Positions 29,896 through 38,604 of a stretch of 64,000 nt of DNA are shown here, in pieces. The position numbers and the translations under genes are program-made. The stretch is from RYN-230 sp963844695. Its GTDB lineage: Bacteria > Actinomycetota > Actinomycetes > Streptosporangiales > Streptosporangiaceae. The stretch is taken from contig CAWJPL010000007.1 of the NCBI GenBank assembly GCA_963844695.1, positions 124,001 to 188,000 of the forward strand. The letters are read 5' to 3'. The notes under the pieces are model-generated. The model saw only the letters and a program-made list of their open reading frames with translations, was not told where the DNA came from and searched no databases. How positions within the stretch are numbered: position 1 is the first letter of the stretch; each line of letters begins with the position of its first letter.

Positions 29896-30864
29896 GCCGA
29901 ATACCAGGCTCTGGGCACCGACGTACGGGGCACGCTCGAGGCGGTCCGCACCGAGGTCGGCAAGGCCATCATCGGCCAGGACCCGGTGCTGACCGGCTTG
30001 GTGATCTGCCTGCTCTGCCGGGGTCACGTGCTCCTCGAAGGCGTCCCCGGAGTGGCCAAGACCCTGCTGGTGCGCTCGCTGGCCGCCGCGCTGTCGCTGC
30101 GCAGCACCCGGGTCCAGTTCACCCCGGATTTGATGCCGGGCGACGTGACCGGCTCGCTGGTCTACGACGCGAAGACGGCCCTCTTCCAGTTCCGTGAGGG
30201 TCCGGTGTTCACCAACCTGCTGCTCGCCGACGAGATCAACCGGACGCCCCCGAAGACCCAGGCCGCGCTGCTCGAAGCCATGGAGGAGCGGCAGGTGTCG
30301 GTGGAAGGCCAGCCCCGGCCGCTGCCCGAGCCGTTCCTGGTGGCCGCGACCCAGAACCCGGTGGAGTACGAGGGGACCTACCCGCTGCCCGAGGCGCAGC
30401 TCGACCGCTTCATGGTCAAGCTGACGGTCGGCCTGCCCGGCCGGGACGACGAAATCGGCATCCTGGCCCGGCACGCGGCCGGATTCGACCCCAGCAACCT
30501 GGCGGCGACCGGAATCAGGCCCGTCGCCGGCCCGGCCGAGCTCGCCGCCGCGGCCGCCGCGGTCCGCGAGGTCCGGGTGGCCCCCGAGGTGGCCGGTTAC
30601 ATCGTGGACCTGTGCCGGGCCACCCGGCAGTCACCGTCGCTGCGTCTCGGCGTGTCCCCGCGCGGGGCCACCGCGCTGCAGGCCACCAGCCGGGCGTGGG
30701 CCTGGCTCGCGGGCCGCGACTACGTCACGCCGGACGACGTGAAGGCACTGGCCCGGCCGACTTTGCGGCACCGGATCCAGCTCCGGCCAGAGGCGGAGAT
30801 CGAGGGCGCCTCGGCGGACGGGGTACTGGAGGCGGTCCTCGCCTCCGTCCCGGTCCCACGGTGA
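29890..30864 (+). CDS. MoxR-family AAA+ ATPase
   Basis: 324 residues from GTG 29890. Walker A GVPGVAKT, Walker B LLLADEINRTPPKTQAALLE, sensor 1 ATQNP, Arg-finger region EAQLDRFM. MoxR proteins act as chaperone-like ATPases that mature or insert metal or partners together with a DUF58/VWA-like protein, here encoded downstream. No ribosome site directly precedes the GTG because of the upstream 20-base duplication; GGAGGAGG is 25-30 bases away. Confidence 0.92.
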   Translation: MTAEYQALGTDVRGTLEAVRTEVGKAIIGQDPVLTGLVICLLCRGHVLLEGVPGVAKTLLVRSLAAALSLRSTRVQFTPDLMPGDVTGSLVYDAKTALFQFREGPVFTNLLLADEINRTPPKTQAALLEAMEERQVSVEGQPRPLPEPFLVAATQNPVEYEGTYPLPEAQLDRFMVKLTVGLPGRDDEIGILARHAAGFDPSNLAATGIRPVAGPAELAAAAAAVREVRVAPEVAGYIVDLCRATRQSPSLRLGVSPRGATALQATSRAWAWLAGRDYVTPDDVKALARPTLRHRIQLRPEAEIEGASADGVLEAVLASVPVPR

Positions 30865-30937
30865 AGTCCTCCTGGGGGAATCCCCGTACCGCGGCGCTCC
30901 GCCTCCCCCGGAGCCCCCGTACCGCGGTGATCCTCTG

Positions 30938-32230
30938 ATGGCGCTGACTGGCCGGGTGGCCGTAGTGGCGCTGCTCGGCGCCCTGGCCGTGCTGGGCTTC
31001 CGGACCTGGCCCGCCCTGGTGGCGGTCAACGCGGTGCTGCTCGCCGCGATCATCGCCGACCTGGTGCTGGCGGCCAGCGTCGGGCGGCTGGGCGTCACCC
31101 GGTCCGGGGACACGCGGGTACTGCTGGGCGAGACCGCCGCAGTCGCGGTGACCGTGCACAACCCGGGCCCTCGCCCGCTGCGGGCCCAGCTGCGCGCCGC
31201 CTGGCCGCCGAGCGCGCACGCGGAGCCGGGCCAGGTAGCGCTGGTCGCCGCGGCGGGCGGCCAGGCCACGGCGGCCAGCACGCTCACCCCGGACCGGCGC
31301 GGCGACAAGGTATCCCCCGCGGTCATCGTCCGCTCGTTCGGGCCGCTGGGCCTGGCCGCCCGGCAGGGCCGCCATGACGTGGGCTGGAGCGTGCGGGTGC
31401 TGCCTCCGTTCGGCAGCCGCAGGCACCTGGGCGAGAAACTCTCCCAGCTGCGCCAGCTCGACGGCCAGCACCGCTCGCTGCTGCGCGGGCCGGGCACTGA
31501 GTTCGACTCCTTGCGCGAGTACGTCATCGGCGACGACGTTCGCTCGATCGACTGGCGGGCGGCAGCCCGCCGGGGTGACGTGATGGTCCGGACCTGGCGG
31601 CCGGAACGCGACCGGCGGATCCTGATCGTCCTGGACACCGGGCGGACCTCGGCGGGGCGGGTCGCCGGCATCCCGCGGCTGGACGCGTCGATGGACGCGA
31701 CGCTGCTGCTGACCGCGCTCGCGGCCCGGGCCGGGGACCGGGTGGACCTGATCGCGTTCGACCGCCGGGTGCGGGCCCGGGTGCTGGGCGCCCCCCGCTC
31801 ATCCGTGCTGGCCTCGTTCACCACGGCCATGGCGCCGCTGGACGCCGAGCTGACCGAGACCGACCTCGCAGCCATGGTCAGCGCGGTGCTCACCGTGGCC
31901 CGGCACCGCTGCCTGGTGGTGCTGCTCACCGAGCTCAACCCGGCGGTGATCGAGGAGGGCCTGCTACCCCGGCTGGGGCCGCTCGTGTCCCGGGACATGG
32001 TCATGATCGCGGCGGTGGCTGACCCGCGGATCGCGGAAATGGCAGCCGCCCGGGGCGACGCGGCCAGCCTCTACGACGCGGCCGCGGCGGAAAGCGCGCT
32101 GGCGCAGCGGCGACGGATCTCGGCCCTGTTGCGGCGGCAGGGCGTCAGCGTGGTCGACGCTCCGCCGGACCGGCTGCCATCCGCACTCGCCGACGCCTAC
32201 CTCGAGCTCAAGGCCAGCGGCCGCCTCTGA
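30938..32230 (+). CDS. DUF58 domain protein (VWA-like partner of MoxR)
   Basis: 430 residues, ATG 30938. Two N-terminal helices (VAVVALLGALAVLGFRTWP; LVAVNAVLLAAIIADLVLAA), an Ig-like region, then the DUF58 signature GTEFDSLREYVIGDDVRSID followed by WRAAARRGDVMVR. A von Willebrand-like fold with LIVLDTGRTS at the metal-site position follows. Presumed membrane-anchored partner of the MoxR ATPase. Gap to moxR is 73 bases. Last gene of the cluster; the next gene is convergent. Confidence 0.9.
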   Translation: MALTGRVAVVALLGALAVLGFRTWPALVAVNAVLLAAIIADLVLAASVGRLGVTRSGDTRVLLGETAAVAVTVHNPGPRPLRAQLRAAWPPSAHAEPGQVALVAAAGGQATAASTLTPDRRGDKVSPAVIVRSFGPLGLAARQGRHDVGWSVRVLPPFGSRRHLGEKLSQLRQLDGQHRSLLRGPGTEFDSLREYVIGDDVRSIDWRAAARRGDVMVRTWRPERDRRILIVLDTGRTSAGRVAGIPRLDASMDATLLLTALAARAGDRVDLIAFDRRVRARVLGAPRSSVLASFTTAMAPLDAELTETDLAAMVSAVLTVARHRCLVVLLTELNPAVIEEGLLPRLGPLVSRDMVMIAAVADPRIAEMAAARGDAASLYDAAAAESALAQRRRISALLRRQGVSVVDAPPDRLPSALADAYLELKASGRL

Positions 32231-32248
32231 GGATCAGCCCCCGGGATC

Positions 32249-32986
32249 TCAGTGCGTGAGGCGGTCGATCGCCTGGCGGATCACGCCGGTGACGGCCTGC
32301 GGCTGGGAAATCATGATCACGTGAGATCCCTCGACCTCGGTGATGGCCGCTCCGGCGCGCTGCGCCATGGACCGGACGACGTCGCTGCCGGCCGCCTTGT
32401 CGCCGGTGGCTACGACCGCCCACGACGGCAGGTTCTTCCAGCCCGGCGCCCCGTTAGGCTCGGTGAACGCGGCGGCGGCGACGGGACGCTGGGTGGCGGC
32501 CATCACGGCGGCTTGTTCCCCGGGCAGGTCGGCGGCGAAGGCCTCATGGAACTTGGCGGGGTCAATGGCAAATTCCACCGCGGTCTCGGTGCCCTGCCCG
32601 GTCGGGTACTGCAGCTGGAGCAGGGCGCTATTCAGGACGCTGTCCTTGGAGTCAGCCTCGATGTCCCCGAGGGCCTCGCCTTCGTCGGGGGCGAAGGCAG
32701 CGACATAGACCAGGCCGACGACGTTGCCGGCGTGGGGTGCGGCGTTAGTGATGATCGCCCCGCCGTAGGAGTGACCGACGGCGAGCACTGGCCCGGGAAT
32801 CTGCTGGATGGCGCTGGCGACGTAGGCGGCGTCGGCGGAGATACCGCGCAGCGGGTTCGAGATGGCCTGCACCGCGATCCCGGCGGCTCGCAGCTGCCCG
32901 ACCACATCGTTCCAGCCGGAGCTGTCGGCGAACGCGCCGTGGACGAGGGCGACGGTGGGGCGGGCGTCGGCAGTGGTGTCTGTCAT
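32249..32986 (-). CDS. Alpha/beta hydrolase
   Basis: 245 residues, ATG 32986 with a strong AGGAGG. Oxyanion-loop start LVHGAFADSSGW, nucleophile elbow GHSYGG, C-terminal His in EGSHVIMISQP. Resembles small esterases of the type common in actinobacteria and rhizobia, often annotated salicylate esterase-like or HNL-like. Lies 73 bases downstream of a cupin gene on the same strand, likely co-transcribed. Substrate unknown. Confidence 0.9.
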   Translation of the reverse strand: MTDTTADARPTVALVHGAFADSSGWNDVVGQLRAAGIAVQAISNPLRGISADAAYVASAIQQIPGPVLAVGHSYGGAIITNAAPHAGNVVGLVYVAAFAPDEGEALGDIEADSKDSVLNSALLQLQYPTGQGTETAVEFAIDPAKFHEAFAADLPGEQAAVMAATQRPVAAAAFTEPNGAPGWKNLPSWAVVATGDKAAGSDVVRSMAQRAGAAITEVEGSHVIMISQPQAVTGVIRQAIDRLTH

Positions 32987-33059
32987 GCGGTTTCCTCCTG
33001 GGTGGCGAGTGCCTCCAGCGCCGCTCCGGCCAGGCCGGTGGCGAAGCGGGGCCGGCGTT

Positions 33060-33443
33060 TCAATGGTCGTTCGGCTCCTGGGTGAGCGAGGCCAGCGGCT
33101 GCCCGACCTCGACGATGTAGGTAGACAGCATGTGCCCGGTGCCCGGACCGAGGTCACGCGCGTTGTGGGGTGTGCGGGGTGGGATAAGGAAGCCGTCGCC
33201 GGCCCGCAGAGTGAGCGTGGCCCGCCCGTGGATGGCCATCTCGACCGTCCCGGCGACGATGTATCCGACTTCCTCGCCGGGATGGGTGTGCCAGCCTGAC
33301 TCCACGCCGGCCGGGATCTCGGTGAGTACCTGCACGATCTCCCGCCCGGGGATCGAAGACGGGCTGTGCTGGATCTCAGTGCGTTTGAGCGTGCTGGCCA
33401 GCGCGTCGCGGGGTGGCTGCGGACCGCTGGCCGGATACGTCAC
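33060..33443 (-). CDS. Single-domain cupin protein
   Basis: 127 residues from GTG 33443 with AAGGAG eight bases upstream. Metal-binding cupin motif 1 HTHPGEEVGYIVAG (two His and Glu) and motif 2 GDGFLIPPRTPHNARD (third His). Length fits a one-domain, probably dimeric cupin. Pairs with the hydrolase downstream, so a small detoxification or modification operon is plausible. No substrate can be inferred. Confidence 0.88.
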   Translation of the reverse strand: MTYPASGPQPPRDALASTLKRTEIQHSPSSIPGREIVQVLTEIPAGVESGWHTHPGEEVGYIVAGTVEMAIHGRATLTLRAGDGFLIPPRTPHNARDLGPGTGHMLSTYIVEVGQPLASLTQEPNDH

Positions 33444-33685
33444 GGGGGTCTCCTTGAATGAGGTGGCGGCCGGGTGGCTGGTGAGCAGCGGGCGGCCAGC
33501 TCCACTGCCAGGCATTCACGGCGGGCTTCCTGTGAAGCCTCACCGGGCCACATCGGGCGCACATCGCCCGCAGAGGATGATTACCGCCATGGGCCAGCAT
33601 GGTCACGCTGCAGAGCGACTGGCGCTGGTCAGAGCTACGGGATCTACCAGCGCGCTCGTCGGTGTGTTCGGCGAGTCTTGCTGTC

Positions 33686-34708
33686 TCAGGCGGCGGAGCG
33701 CTCGCCGAGCGGGCGGCGGCGCAGTTCCGTCTTCTGGATCGCCGGCGGCACGTATGCCTGGTCGAGCGGGCCGACGTCGGTTCCGGGCGGGACGATCTCG
33801 TCGATCCGGTCGAGGACGTCGTCGGAAAGGACGACGTCCACCCCCGCGAGAAGGTCGTCGAGTTGCTCCATGGTGCGGGCACCGAGCAGTGCGCTCGTGA
33901 CACCCGGGTGCGAGATCGCGAACGCCATCGCCAGGTGGGGCATCGACAGTCCCGCTTCCTCGGCGAGCGGGATCAACCGCTCCACCGCGTCCAGGCGCCG
34001 CTCATCGCTGAACGCCGTCATGAACTTCGCGCGAGTGACGTCGTTGTCCTGCCCGCGACGGACCCGGCCGGTGAGCATGCCCTGACCGAGCGGTCCCCAG
34101 GCAAGAATGCCCATGCCGTACTGCTGCGCGACCGGAAGGACCTCACGCTCGACGCTGCGGTTCAGGATCGAGTACGGCGGCTGCTCGGTACGGAACCGCT
34201 CCAGGCCGCGCCGTTCCGCCACCCAGTGCGCCTCCACGAGGTTCGACGCCGGCATCGTCGAGGTTCCGAACGCGCGGATCTTGCCGCTGCGGACGAGGTC
34301 GGTCAGCGCGGACAGTGTCTCCTCGATATCCGTGTCGGGATCGGGGCGGTGGATCTGATACACGTCGATGTGGTCGGTCTGGAGGCGGCGCAGCGAGTTC
34401 TCGACTGCCGTGATGATCCACCGCCGTGAGGCGCCCTGCTGGTTCGGGTCGGTACCCATGGGGCGGCTGACCTTCGTCGTGAGGACCACGTTGTCACGGC
34501 GGCCCTTAAGCGCCCGGCCGACAACCTCCTCCGAGTCCCCGTACGCGTCAGCGGTGTCGACCAGGTTGATGCCTGCGTCGAGCGCCTTGTGGATGATCCG
34601 GATCGAGTCCTCGGGGTCGGGGTTGCCGACCTGAGTGGCGAACATGAGCGCGCCGAGCCCGTACGGGCTGACCTTGATGCCGGTTCGGCCAAGGTTCCGG
34701 TACCGCAT
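33686..34708 (-). CDS. Aldo/keto reductase
   Basis: 340 residues, ATG 34708 (MRYRNLGRTGIKVSPYGLG). TIM-barrel NADPH-dependent reductase. Catalytic Asp and Tyr in DTADAYGDSEE, Lys in VVLTTKVSRP, His in DVYQIHRPDPDTD. C-terminal cofactor region SALLGARTMEQL. Divergent from a TetR gene, with 120 bases between the two starts holding a candidate operator; this arrangement suggests direct repression by that regulator. Confidence 0.92.
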   Translation of the reverse strand: MRYRNLGRTGIKVSPYGLGALMFATQVGNPDPEDSIRIIHKALDAGINLVDTADAYGDSEEVVGRALKGRRDNVVLTTKVSRPMGTDPNQQGASRRWIITAVENSLRRLQTDHIDVYQIHRPDPDTDIEETLSALTDLVRSGKIRAFGTSTMPASNLVEAHWVAERRGLERFRTEQPPYSILNRSVEREVLPVAQQYGMGILAWGPLGQGMLTGRVRRGQDNDVTRAKFMTAFSDERRLDAVERLIPLAEEAGLSMPHLAMAFAISHPGVTSALLGARTMEQLDDLLAGVDVVLSDDVLDRIDEIVPPGTDVGPLDQAYVPPAIQKTELRRRPLGERSAA

Positions 34709-34771
34709 GAGGGTTCTCCAGACGTGAGCGTGACGTGTGCGGACGCCCCCGTCGACATACACTGCCACCAA

Positions 34772-34811
34772 GCGGAAGCTCTTTCCGGAACTATACGGAA
34801 TAGCTTTCCGG
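34772..34811. promoter_or_regulatory. Candidate TetR operator between the reductase and regulator genes
   Basis: An AT-richer patch in a GC-rich background. It has a direct repeat CTTTCCGG (34781 and 34804) and an inverted pair CTAT/ATAG around ACGGA (34791-34803). The whole element lies 18-57 bases before the TetR ATG and 64 or more bases before the reductase ATG. Fits a divergent promoter under one repressor. Confidence 0.45.
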
Positions 34812-34828
34812 TTAGCAACAGGAGGGCC

Positions 34829-35560
34829 ATGGCACCCGAGTCGGTCAAGACGACGGCTCCGCCGGCGGGGCGCGGTACCGACCCGTCCCGGCGTCAGCGC
34901 TCTGACGCACAGCGGAACGTCGTCGCACTGGTGGAGGCCGCGAAGACCGTGTTCGCGGGCAGCGGCGTGGACGCGCCCGCGAAGGAGATCACGGATCTTG
35001 CGGGAGTGGGCGTTGGAACGCTCTACCGGCATTTCCCTCGCCGGTCCGACCTCATCGTCGCCGTGCTGCAACACGAGATCGACGAGTGCGTCGAAGCCGC
35101 GGAAGAGCTCGGGACCACGCTCAGTCCGTGGGAAGCGCTCATGGGCTGGATCGGGCGCTTCACGGACTTCGTCGGCACCAAGCGCGGGCTCGCCTCGGCG
35201 CTGCACTCCGGCGACCCGGCCTACGACGACCTCCCGCAGCACCTCATGGACCGGCTCGAACCAGCGCTCCACACGCTCCTCGCCCGGGCGGTAGACGGCG
35301 GGTACGCGCGCGACGACGTCACGGCCCGGGAAGTCCTGACGACCATCGCCCTCATTTGCCAGCCGGTCCGCGGCGAGCAGCCGAGCTTCAATCAGCGCAT
35401 GACCCAGGTGTTCATGCAGGGACTGGGCCGTGTTGGTCAAGCTGGCGCTGAGCGAGTGGCGGGCTCGCGGCCAGGCGGAGTGGTAGCTAGCGCGGTCTGG
35501 TGTCCCGTTCATACCGGCGGCTCCGCTCCTGGAGCCGCCGGGCAGGCGACCGTCCGCTGA
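34829..35560 (+). CDS. TetR-family transcriptional regulator
   Basis: 243 residues, ATG 34829 with GGAGGG. N-terminal helix-turn-helix: ITDLAGVGVGTLYRHFPRRS, typical of the TetR family. A ligand-binding helical domain follows. The last 45 residues (after about QGLGRVGQAG) are Gly/Ala/Val-rich without helical character, longer than most family members; a shift near the end or a genuine tail are both possible. Probably represses the divergent aldo/keto reductase and itself. Confidence 0.9.
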   Translation: MAPESVKTTAPPAGRGTDPSRRQRSDAQRNVVALVEAAKTVFAGSGVDAPAKEITDLAGVGVGTLYRHFPRRSDLIVAVLQHEIDECVEAAEELGTTLSPWEALMGWIGRFTDFVGTKRGLASALHSGDPAYDDLPQHLMDRLEPALHTLLARAVDGGYARDDVTAREVLTTIALICQPVRGEQPSFNQRMTQVFMQGLGRVGQAGAERVAGSRPGGVVASAVWCPVHTGGSAPGAAGQATVR

Positions 35561-35582
35561 GGTTCTCCCTGCCGGGAACCAT

Positions 35583-35614
35583 ACTGAGATGACACAGATT
35601 TGTGTTATCTCAGT
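35583..35614. promoter_or_regulatory. Inverted repeat upstream of the MarR-family gene
   Basis: ACTGAGATGACACA-GATT-TGTGTTATCTCAGT: 14-base arms with one mismatch around a four-base centre. It ends 20 bases before the chosen GTG start. AT-rich and symmetrical in a very GC-rich region, it is an excellent candidate operator for the regulator encoded next to it and for the ABC exporter genes behind. Confidence 0.7.
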
Positions 35615-35634
35615 TATGTGTGTACCTTGGCCTC

Positions 35635-36135
35635 GTGCCGACCGATGCAGAGATCACTTTTGCCGACCACATGGGGCGCTTCTACGCGAGGCGCTACGCC
35701 TATCCGCCGATGGTGGGCCGCCTGCTTGGGTACCTGGCGGTCTGCGATCCGCCAGAGCAGAGCATTGGTGAGCTGGCCGAGGCGCTGCTGGCCAGCCGCA
35801 GCGCGATCACCGGCGCGGTGAAAGCACTGGAGGCCACGCACGCGATCCGCCGTACCCGGTCGGCGGGCGAGCGGATGGACCGGGTCCGCCTTGACCTGAC
35901 GTCGCCGGAGTCCAGGGGGTTCGACATCACCGAGTACCAGGAGCTCGGCGACTTGGCCCGCGAGGGCCTGGCGGTGGTGGCGGGTGCCCCTATCGAGCGG
36001 CGGGCGACGCTGCTGGAGATGGCCGCCTTCGCCGACTTCCTGCAAGAGCGGATCGCGTTGCTGCACGACGAGTGGATAGCCCATCGTGACGCGCTGCGCG
36101 CTGCAGGTGAGCTCCCCGGCGAGACCCGCGAGTAG
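35635..36135 (+). CDS. GbsR/MarR-family transcriptional regulator
   Basis: 166 residues from GTG 35635 (PTDAEITFADHMGRFYARR); upstream GTG codons at 35602 and 35620 are also in frame but lie in or at the operator-like repeat. Winged-helix signature SIGELAEALLASRSAITGAVKALEATHAI split by the usual turn, and a C-terminal helix for dimerisation. The ABC exporter starts eight bases after the stop, so this is the local regulator of a drug exporter. Probably leaderless or with a very short leader. Confidence 0.88.
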   Translation: MPTDAEITFADHMGRFYARRYAYPPMVGRLLGYLAVCDPPEQSIGELAEALLASRSAITGAVKALEATHAIRRTRSAGERMDRVRLDLTSPESRGFDITEYQELGDLAREGLAVVAGAPIERRATLLEMAAFADFLQERIALLHDEWIAHRDALRAAGELPGETRE

Positions 36136-36143
36136 AGACGAGG

Positions 36144-37120
36144 ATGATCATGAGCAGCGTGCCAGCCATCACGGTAGCCGGGCTGTCCAAGTCATTCGGC
36201 GGGAAAGTGGTGCTCGACGGCATCGATCTCACCGTCGCCGAGGGCACGATCTTCGCCCTGCTCGGGCCCAACGGCGCGGGCAAGACGACGATGGTGCAGA
36301 TCCTGTCCACGCTGATCCCGGCCGACTCCGGCCAGGTCGGCGTCGCGGGCCACGACGTGGTCACCGACCCGGACGGGGTGCGCGCCGCGATCGGGGTCAC
36401 CGGCCAGTTCTCCGCGGTGGACGATCTGCTGACCGGCGAGGAGAACCTGCGCCTGATGGCCGACCTGCACCATCTCGGCCGCGGCAACGGCCGAGCGCGG
36501 GTGGCCGAGCTGCTGGACCGGTTCGAGCTGGCCGACGCCGCACGCAAGCAGGTGTCAACGTATTCCGGGGGCATGCGCCGCCGGCTGGACCTGGCGATGA
36601 CCCTGGTCGGCACGCCCCGCTTGATCTTTCTCGACGAGCCCACCACCGGGCTGGACCCGCGCAGCCGCCGCACCATGTGGCGCAGTATCCGCGAGCTGGC
36701 GGCCGGCGGCGTGACGATCTTCCTGACCACCCAGTACCTCGACGAGGCCGACGAGCTGGCAGGCCGCATCGCGGTACTGGACCGCGGCCGGATCGTGGCC
36801 GAGGGCAGTCCAGGAGAGCTAAAACGCCGCATCCCGGGAGGTCATGTCCTGCTCCAGTTCGCCGCCCCGGACGTGTGGAGGCGGCGGCCGGCCTCCTTGG
36901 CCCGGTGTCGCGCGACGAGGAGAACCTCACCCTGCAAGTGCCCAGTGACGGCACGGTCGCCTCCCTCCGGCACCTGCTCGGCCGGCTCGATGACGCCCGC
37001 ATCGAGGTCGAGCAGCTCTCCATCCACACCCCCGACCTCGACGACGTGTTCTTCGCCGTCACCGGCCGCCCCAGCACGGAGCCGGTTCAGGTCCCCGAGA
37101 AGGAAGCAACCCTGCGATGA
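36144..37120 (+). CDS. DrrA-like ABC transporter ATPase (one apparent frameshift)
   Basis: About 325 residues. ATG 36144 (or ATG 36150). Walker A GPNGAGKTT, Q-loop VTGQFSAVD, signature YSGGMRRRLD, Walker B LIFLDEPTTGLD, switch QYLDEADELA. At about 36870-36880 the frame shifts: upstream ends VLLQFAAPD, downstream continues VEAAAGLLGPVSRDEENLTL and ends at 37120 in the DUF4162-type C-terminal domain of DrrA proteins. A lost base (GAC-GTG to GAC-xGT-GTG) repairs it. The stop overlaps the permease start. Daunorubicin-type efflux family; actual substrate unknown. Confidence 0.88.
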
Positions 37121-37908
37121 GCACCCTCGCCTATACCCTCACCGACTCGGCGACGATGCTGCGCCGCAACCTGCGGCGGCTGCGGCGCTACCCATCCATG
37201 ACGCTGCTGCTGGTCGGTATGCCGATCGTGTTCCTGCTCCTGTTCGTCTACGTCTTCGGCGGCCAGCTCGGTGCCGGGTTCACCAGCGGGCCCGGCGGCC
37301 GTAGCGCCTACCTCGACTACGTGATGCCGGGCATCCTGCTGATCACCGTGGCCGCCGCCGCGCAGGGCACCGCGATCACCGTGGCCATGGACATGACCGC
37401 GGGCATCATCGACCGGTTCCGCACCATGGCCATCGCTCGCTCCTCGGTGCTTACCGGCCATGTGATCGCCAGCGTGATCCAGGCCCTGTTCGGGCTCGCC
37501 GTCGTGCTCGCGTTCGCGCTCGCGCTCGGCTTCCGGCCTGCCGCGGGCCCGGTGGCGTGGCTGGCTGCCGTCGGCCTGCTAACCCTGTTCGCCTTCGCCC
37601 TGATATGGCTGTCCGCGGCTCTCGGCCTGGCCGCCAAGACGGTCGAGACCGCCAGCAACACCCCCATGGTGCTGACCTTGCTGCCCTTCCTCAGCAGCGG
37701 CTTCGTACTCACCGCGACCATGCCGGCCGGGCTCCGCCAGTTCGCCGAATACCAGCCCTTCACCCCCGTCACCCAAGCGGTGCGCGGACTGCTCAGCGGT
37801 ACCGGCGCCGGGACGGACGCGATCGCCGCCATCGCCTGGAGCGCCGGGATCGCGCTGGCCGGCTACCTGTGGGCGCAGCACCTCTACAACCGCCGCCGCG
37901 CCCACTGA
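37117..37908 (+). CDS. DrrB-like ABC-2 transporter permease
   Basis: 263 residues, ATG 37117 overlapping the ATPase stop (ATGA). Six predicted helices of the ABC-2 family (MTLLLVGMPIVFLLLFVYVF; YVMPGILLITVAAAAQGTA; FALIWLSAALGLAAKTV). Motif GIIDRFRTMAIARSSVLTG is typical of DrrB-like drug exporters. Works as a dimer with the preceding ATPase. Confidence 0.92.
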   Translation: MSTLAYTLTDSATMLRRNLRRLRRYPSMTLLLVGMPIVFLLLFVYVFGGQLGAGFTSGPGGRSAYLDYVMPGILLITVAAAAQGTAITVAMDMTAGIIDRFRTMAIARSSVLTGHVIASVIQALFGLAVVLAFALALGFRPAAGPVAWLAAVGLLTLFAFALIWLSAALGLAAKTVETASNTPMVLTLLPFLSSGFVLTATMPAGLRQFAEYQPFTPVTQAVRGLLSGTGAGTDAIAAIAWSAGIALAGYLWAQHLYNRRRAH

Positions 37909-37922
37909 GCGCCTGAGAGTAA

Positions 37923-38093
37923 ACCTGCCCGATCTCTGTCGTCGAGGACCTCGCCCACCGCCTTCCAGCCGCGACGACCCGACTGGTCCGGTTGCCTCAG
38001 GCGCGCCACCGTGTCTTTCGCGACCGGCCCGACCTCGCGTTCCCAGCGGTCAAGGAATTCCTGCACGACATCAACCAGCACTCGGCGATGTGA
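37923..38093 (+). pseudogene. Possible remnant of an alpha/beta hydrolase C-terminus
   Basis: A start-less open stretch of 56 codons after the DrrB stop reads TRLVRLPQARHRVFRDRPDL and AFPAVKEFLHDI, similar in pattern to the last strand and helix of alpha/beta hydrolases (catalytic His region). It has no start codon or upstream domain. It may be a degraded gene end left by rearrangement; low confidence. Confidence 0.3.
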
Positions 38094-38142
38094 GTAACAG
38101 GCGAGGCGCTTCCGTTATCCAGTCACCTGCGGGCCGCGATAC

Positions 38143-38539
38143 CTACGAGGGCAGCGCGAAGAATTCCAGCGCGATGTTGTCCGGGTCACGGAATGACAGC
38201 ACGGAACCGTAACCCGCATCGACGACACCGCCATTGACGATACCGAGTTCGTCGAGCCGGGCCTTCCATGCTTCAAGTTCACCCCGGCTACTACAGGCAA
38301 AGGCCAGGTGGTCCAGCCCGACTCGGCGCTCATTGAAAGGAAGCGAGTCAGCCGGATCGGGAAACTCCTGAAGCCCGACGAGCGCTTGACCTGCGACAAC
38401 CAAGGCAGCGCGCCGAAATGCGACTGGATTCGTCGTCCAGGACCAGCTTTGCGTCGAAGAGTCGCTCGTACCACGGGACACTGCGGTCGAGATCGCTGAC
38501 TGTCAGGCTCACATGGGCGATGGTCAGGAGTTCGGGCAT
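38143..38539 (-). CDS. VOC-family (glyoxalase/bleomycin resistance fold) protein, frameshifted
   Basis: About 131 residues from ATG 38539 (MPELLTIAHVSLTVSDLDRS). The first beta-alpha-beta module ends at KLVLDDE; the frame then changes at about 38430 and resumes as PVAFRRAALVVAGQALVGL, with GLDHLAFACSS and DPDNIALEFFALPS completing the second module. Metal ligands of the fold are plausible at the His after IA, the His of LDHLAF and the Glu of LEFF. Probably a detoxification or resistance protein; substrate unknown. Confidence 0.75.
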
Positions 38540-38604
38540 GTAGTCCCCCATAAAGCAGACGCGTGACGACCGTAATGCAGGGCACAGCGTAGCGCTCGGC
38601 TGAC

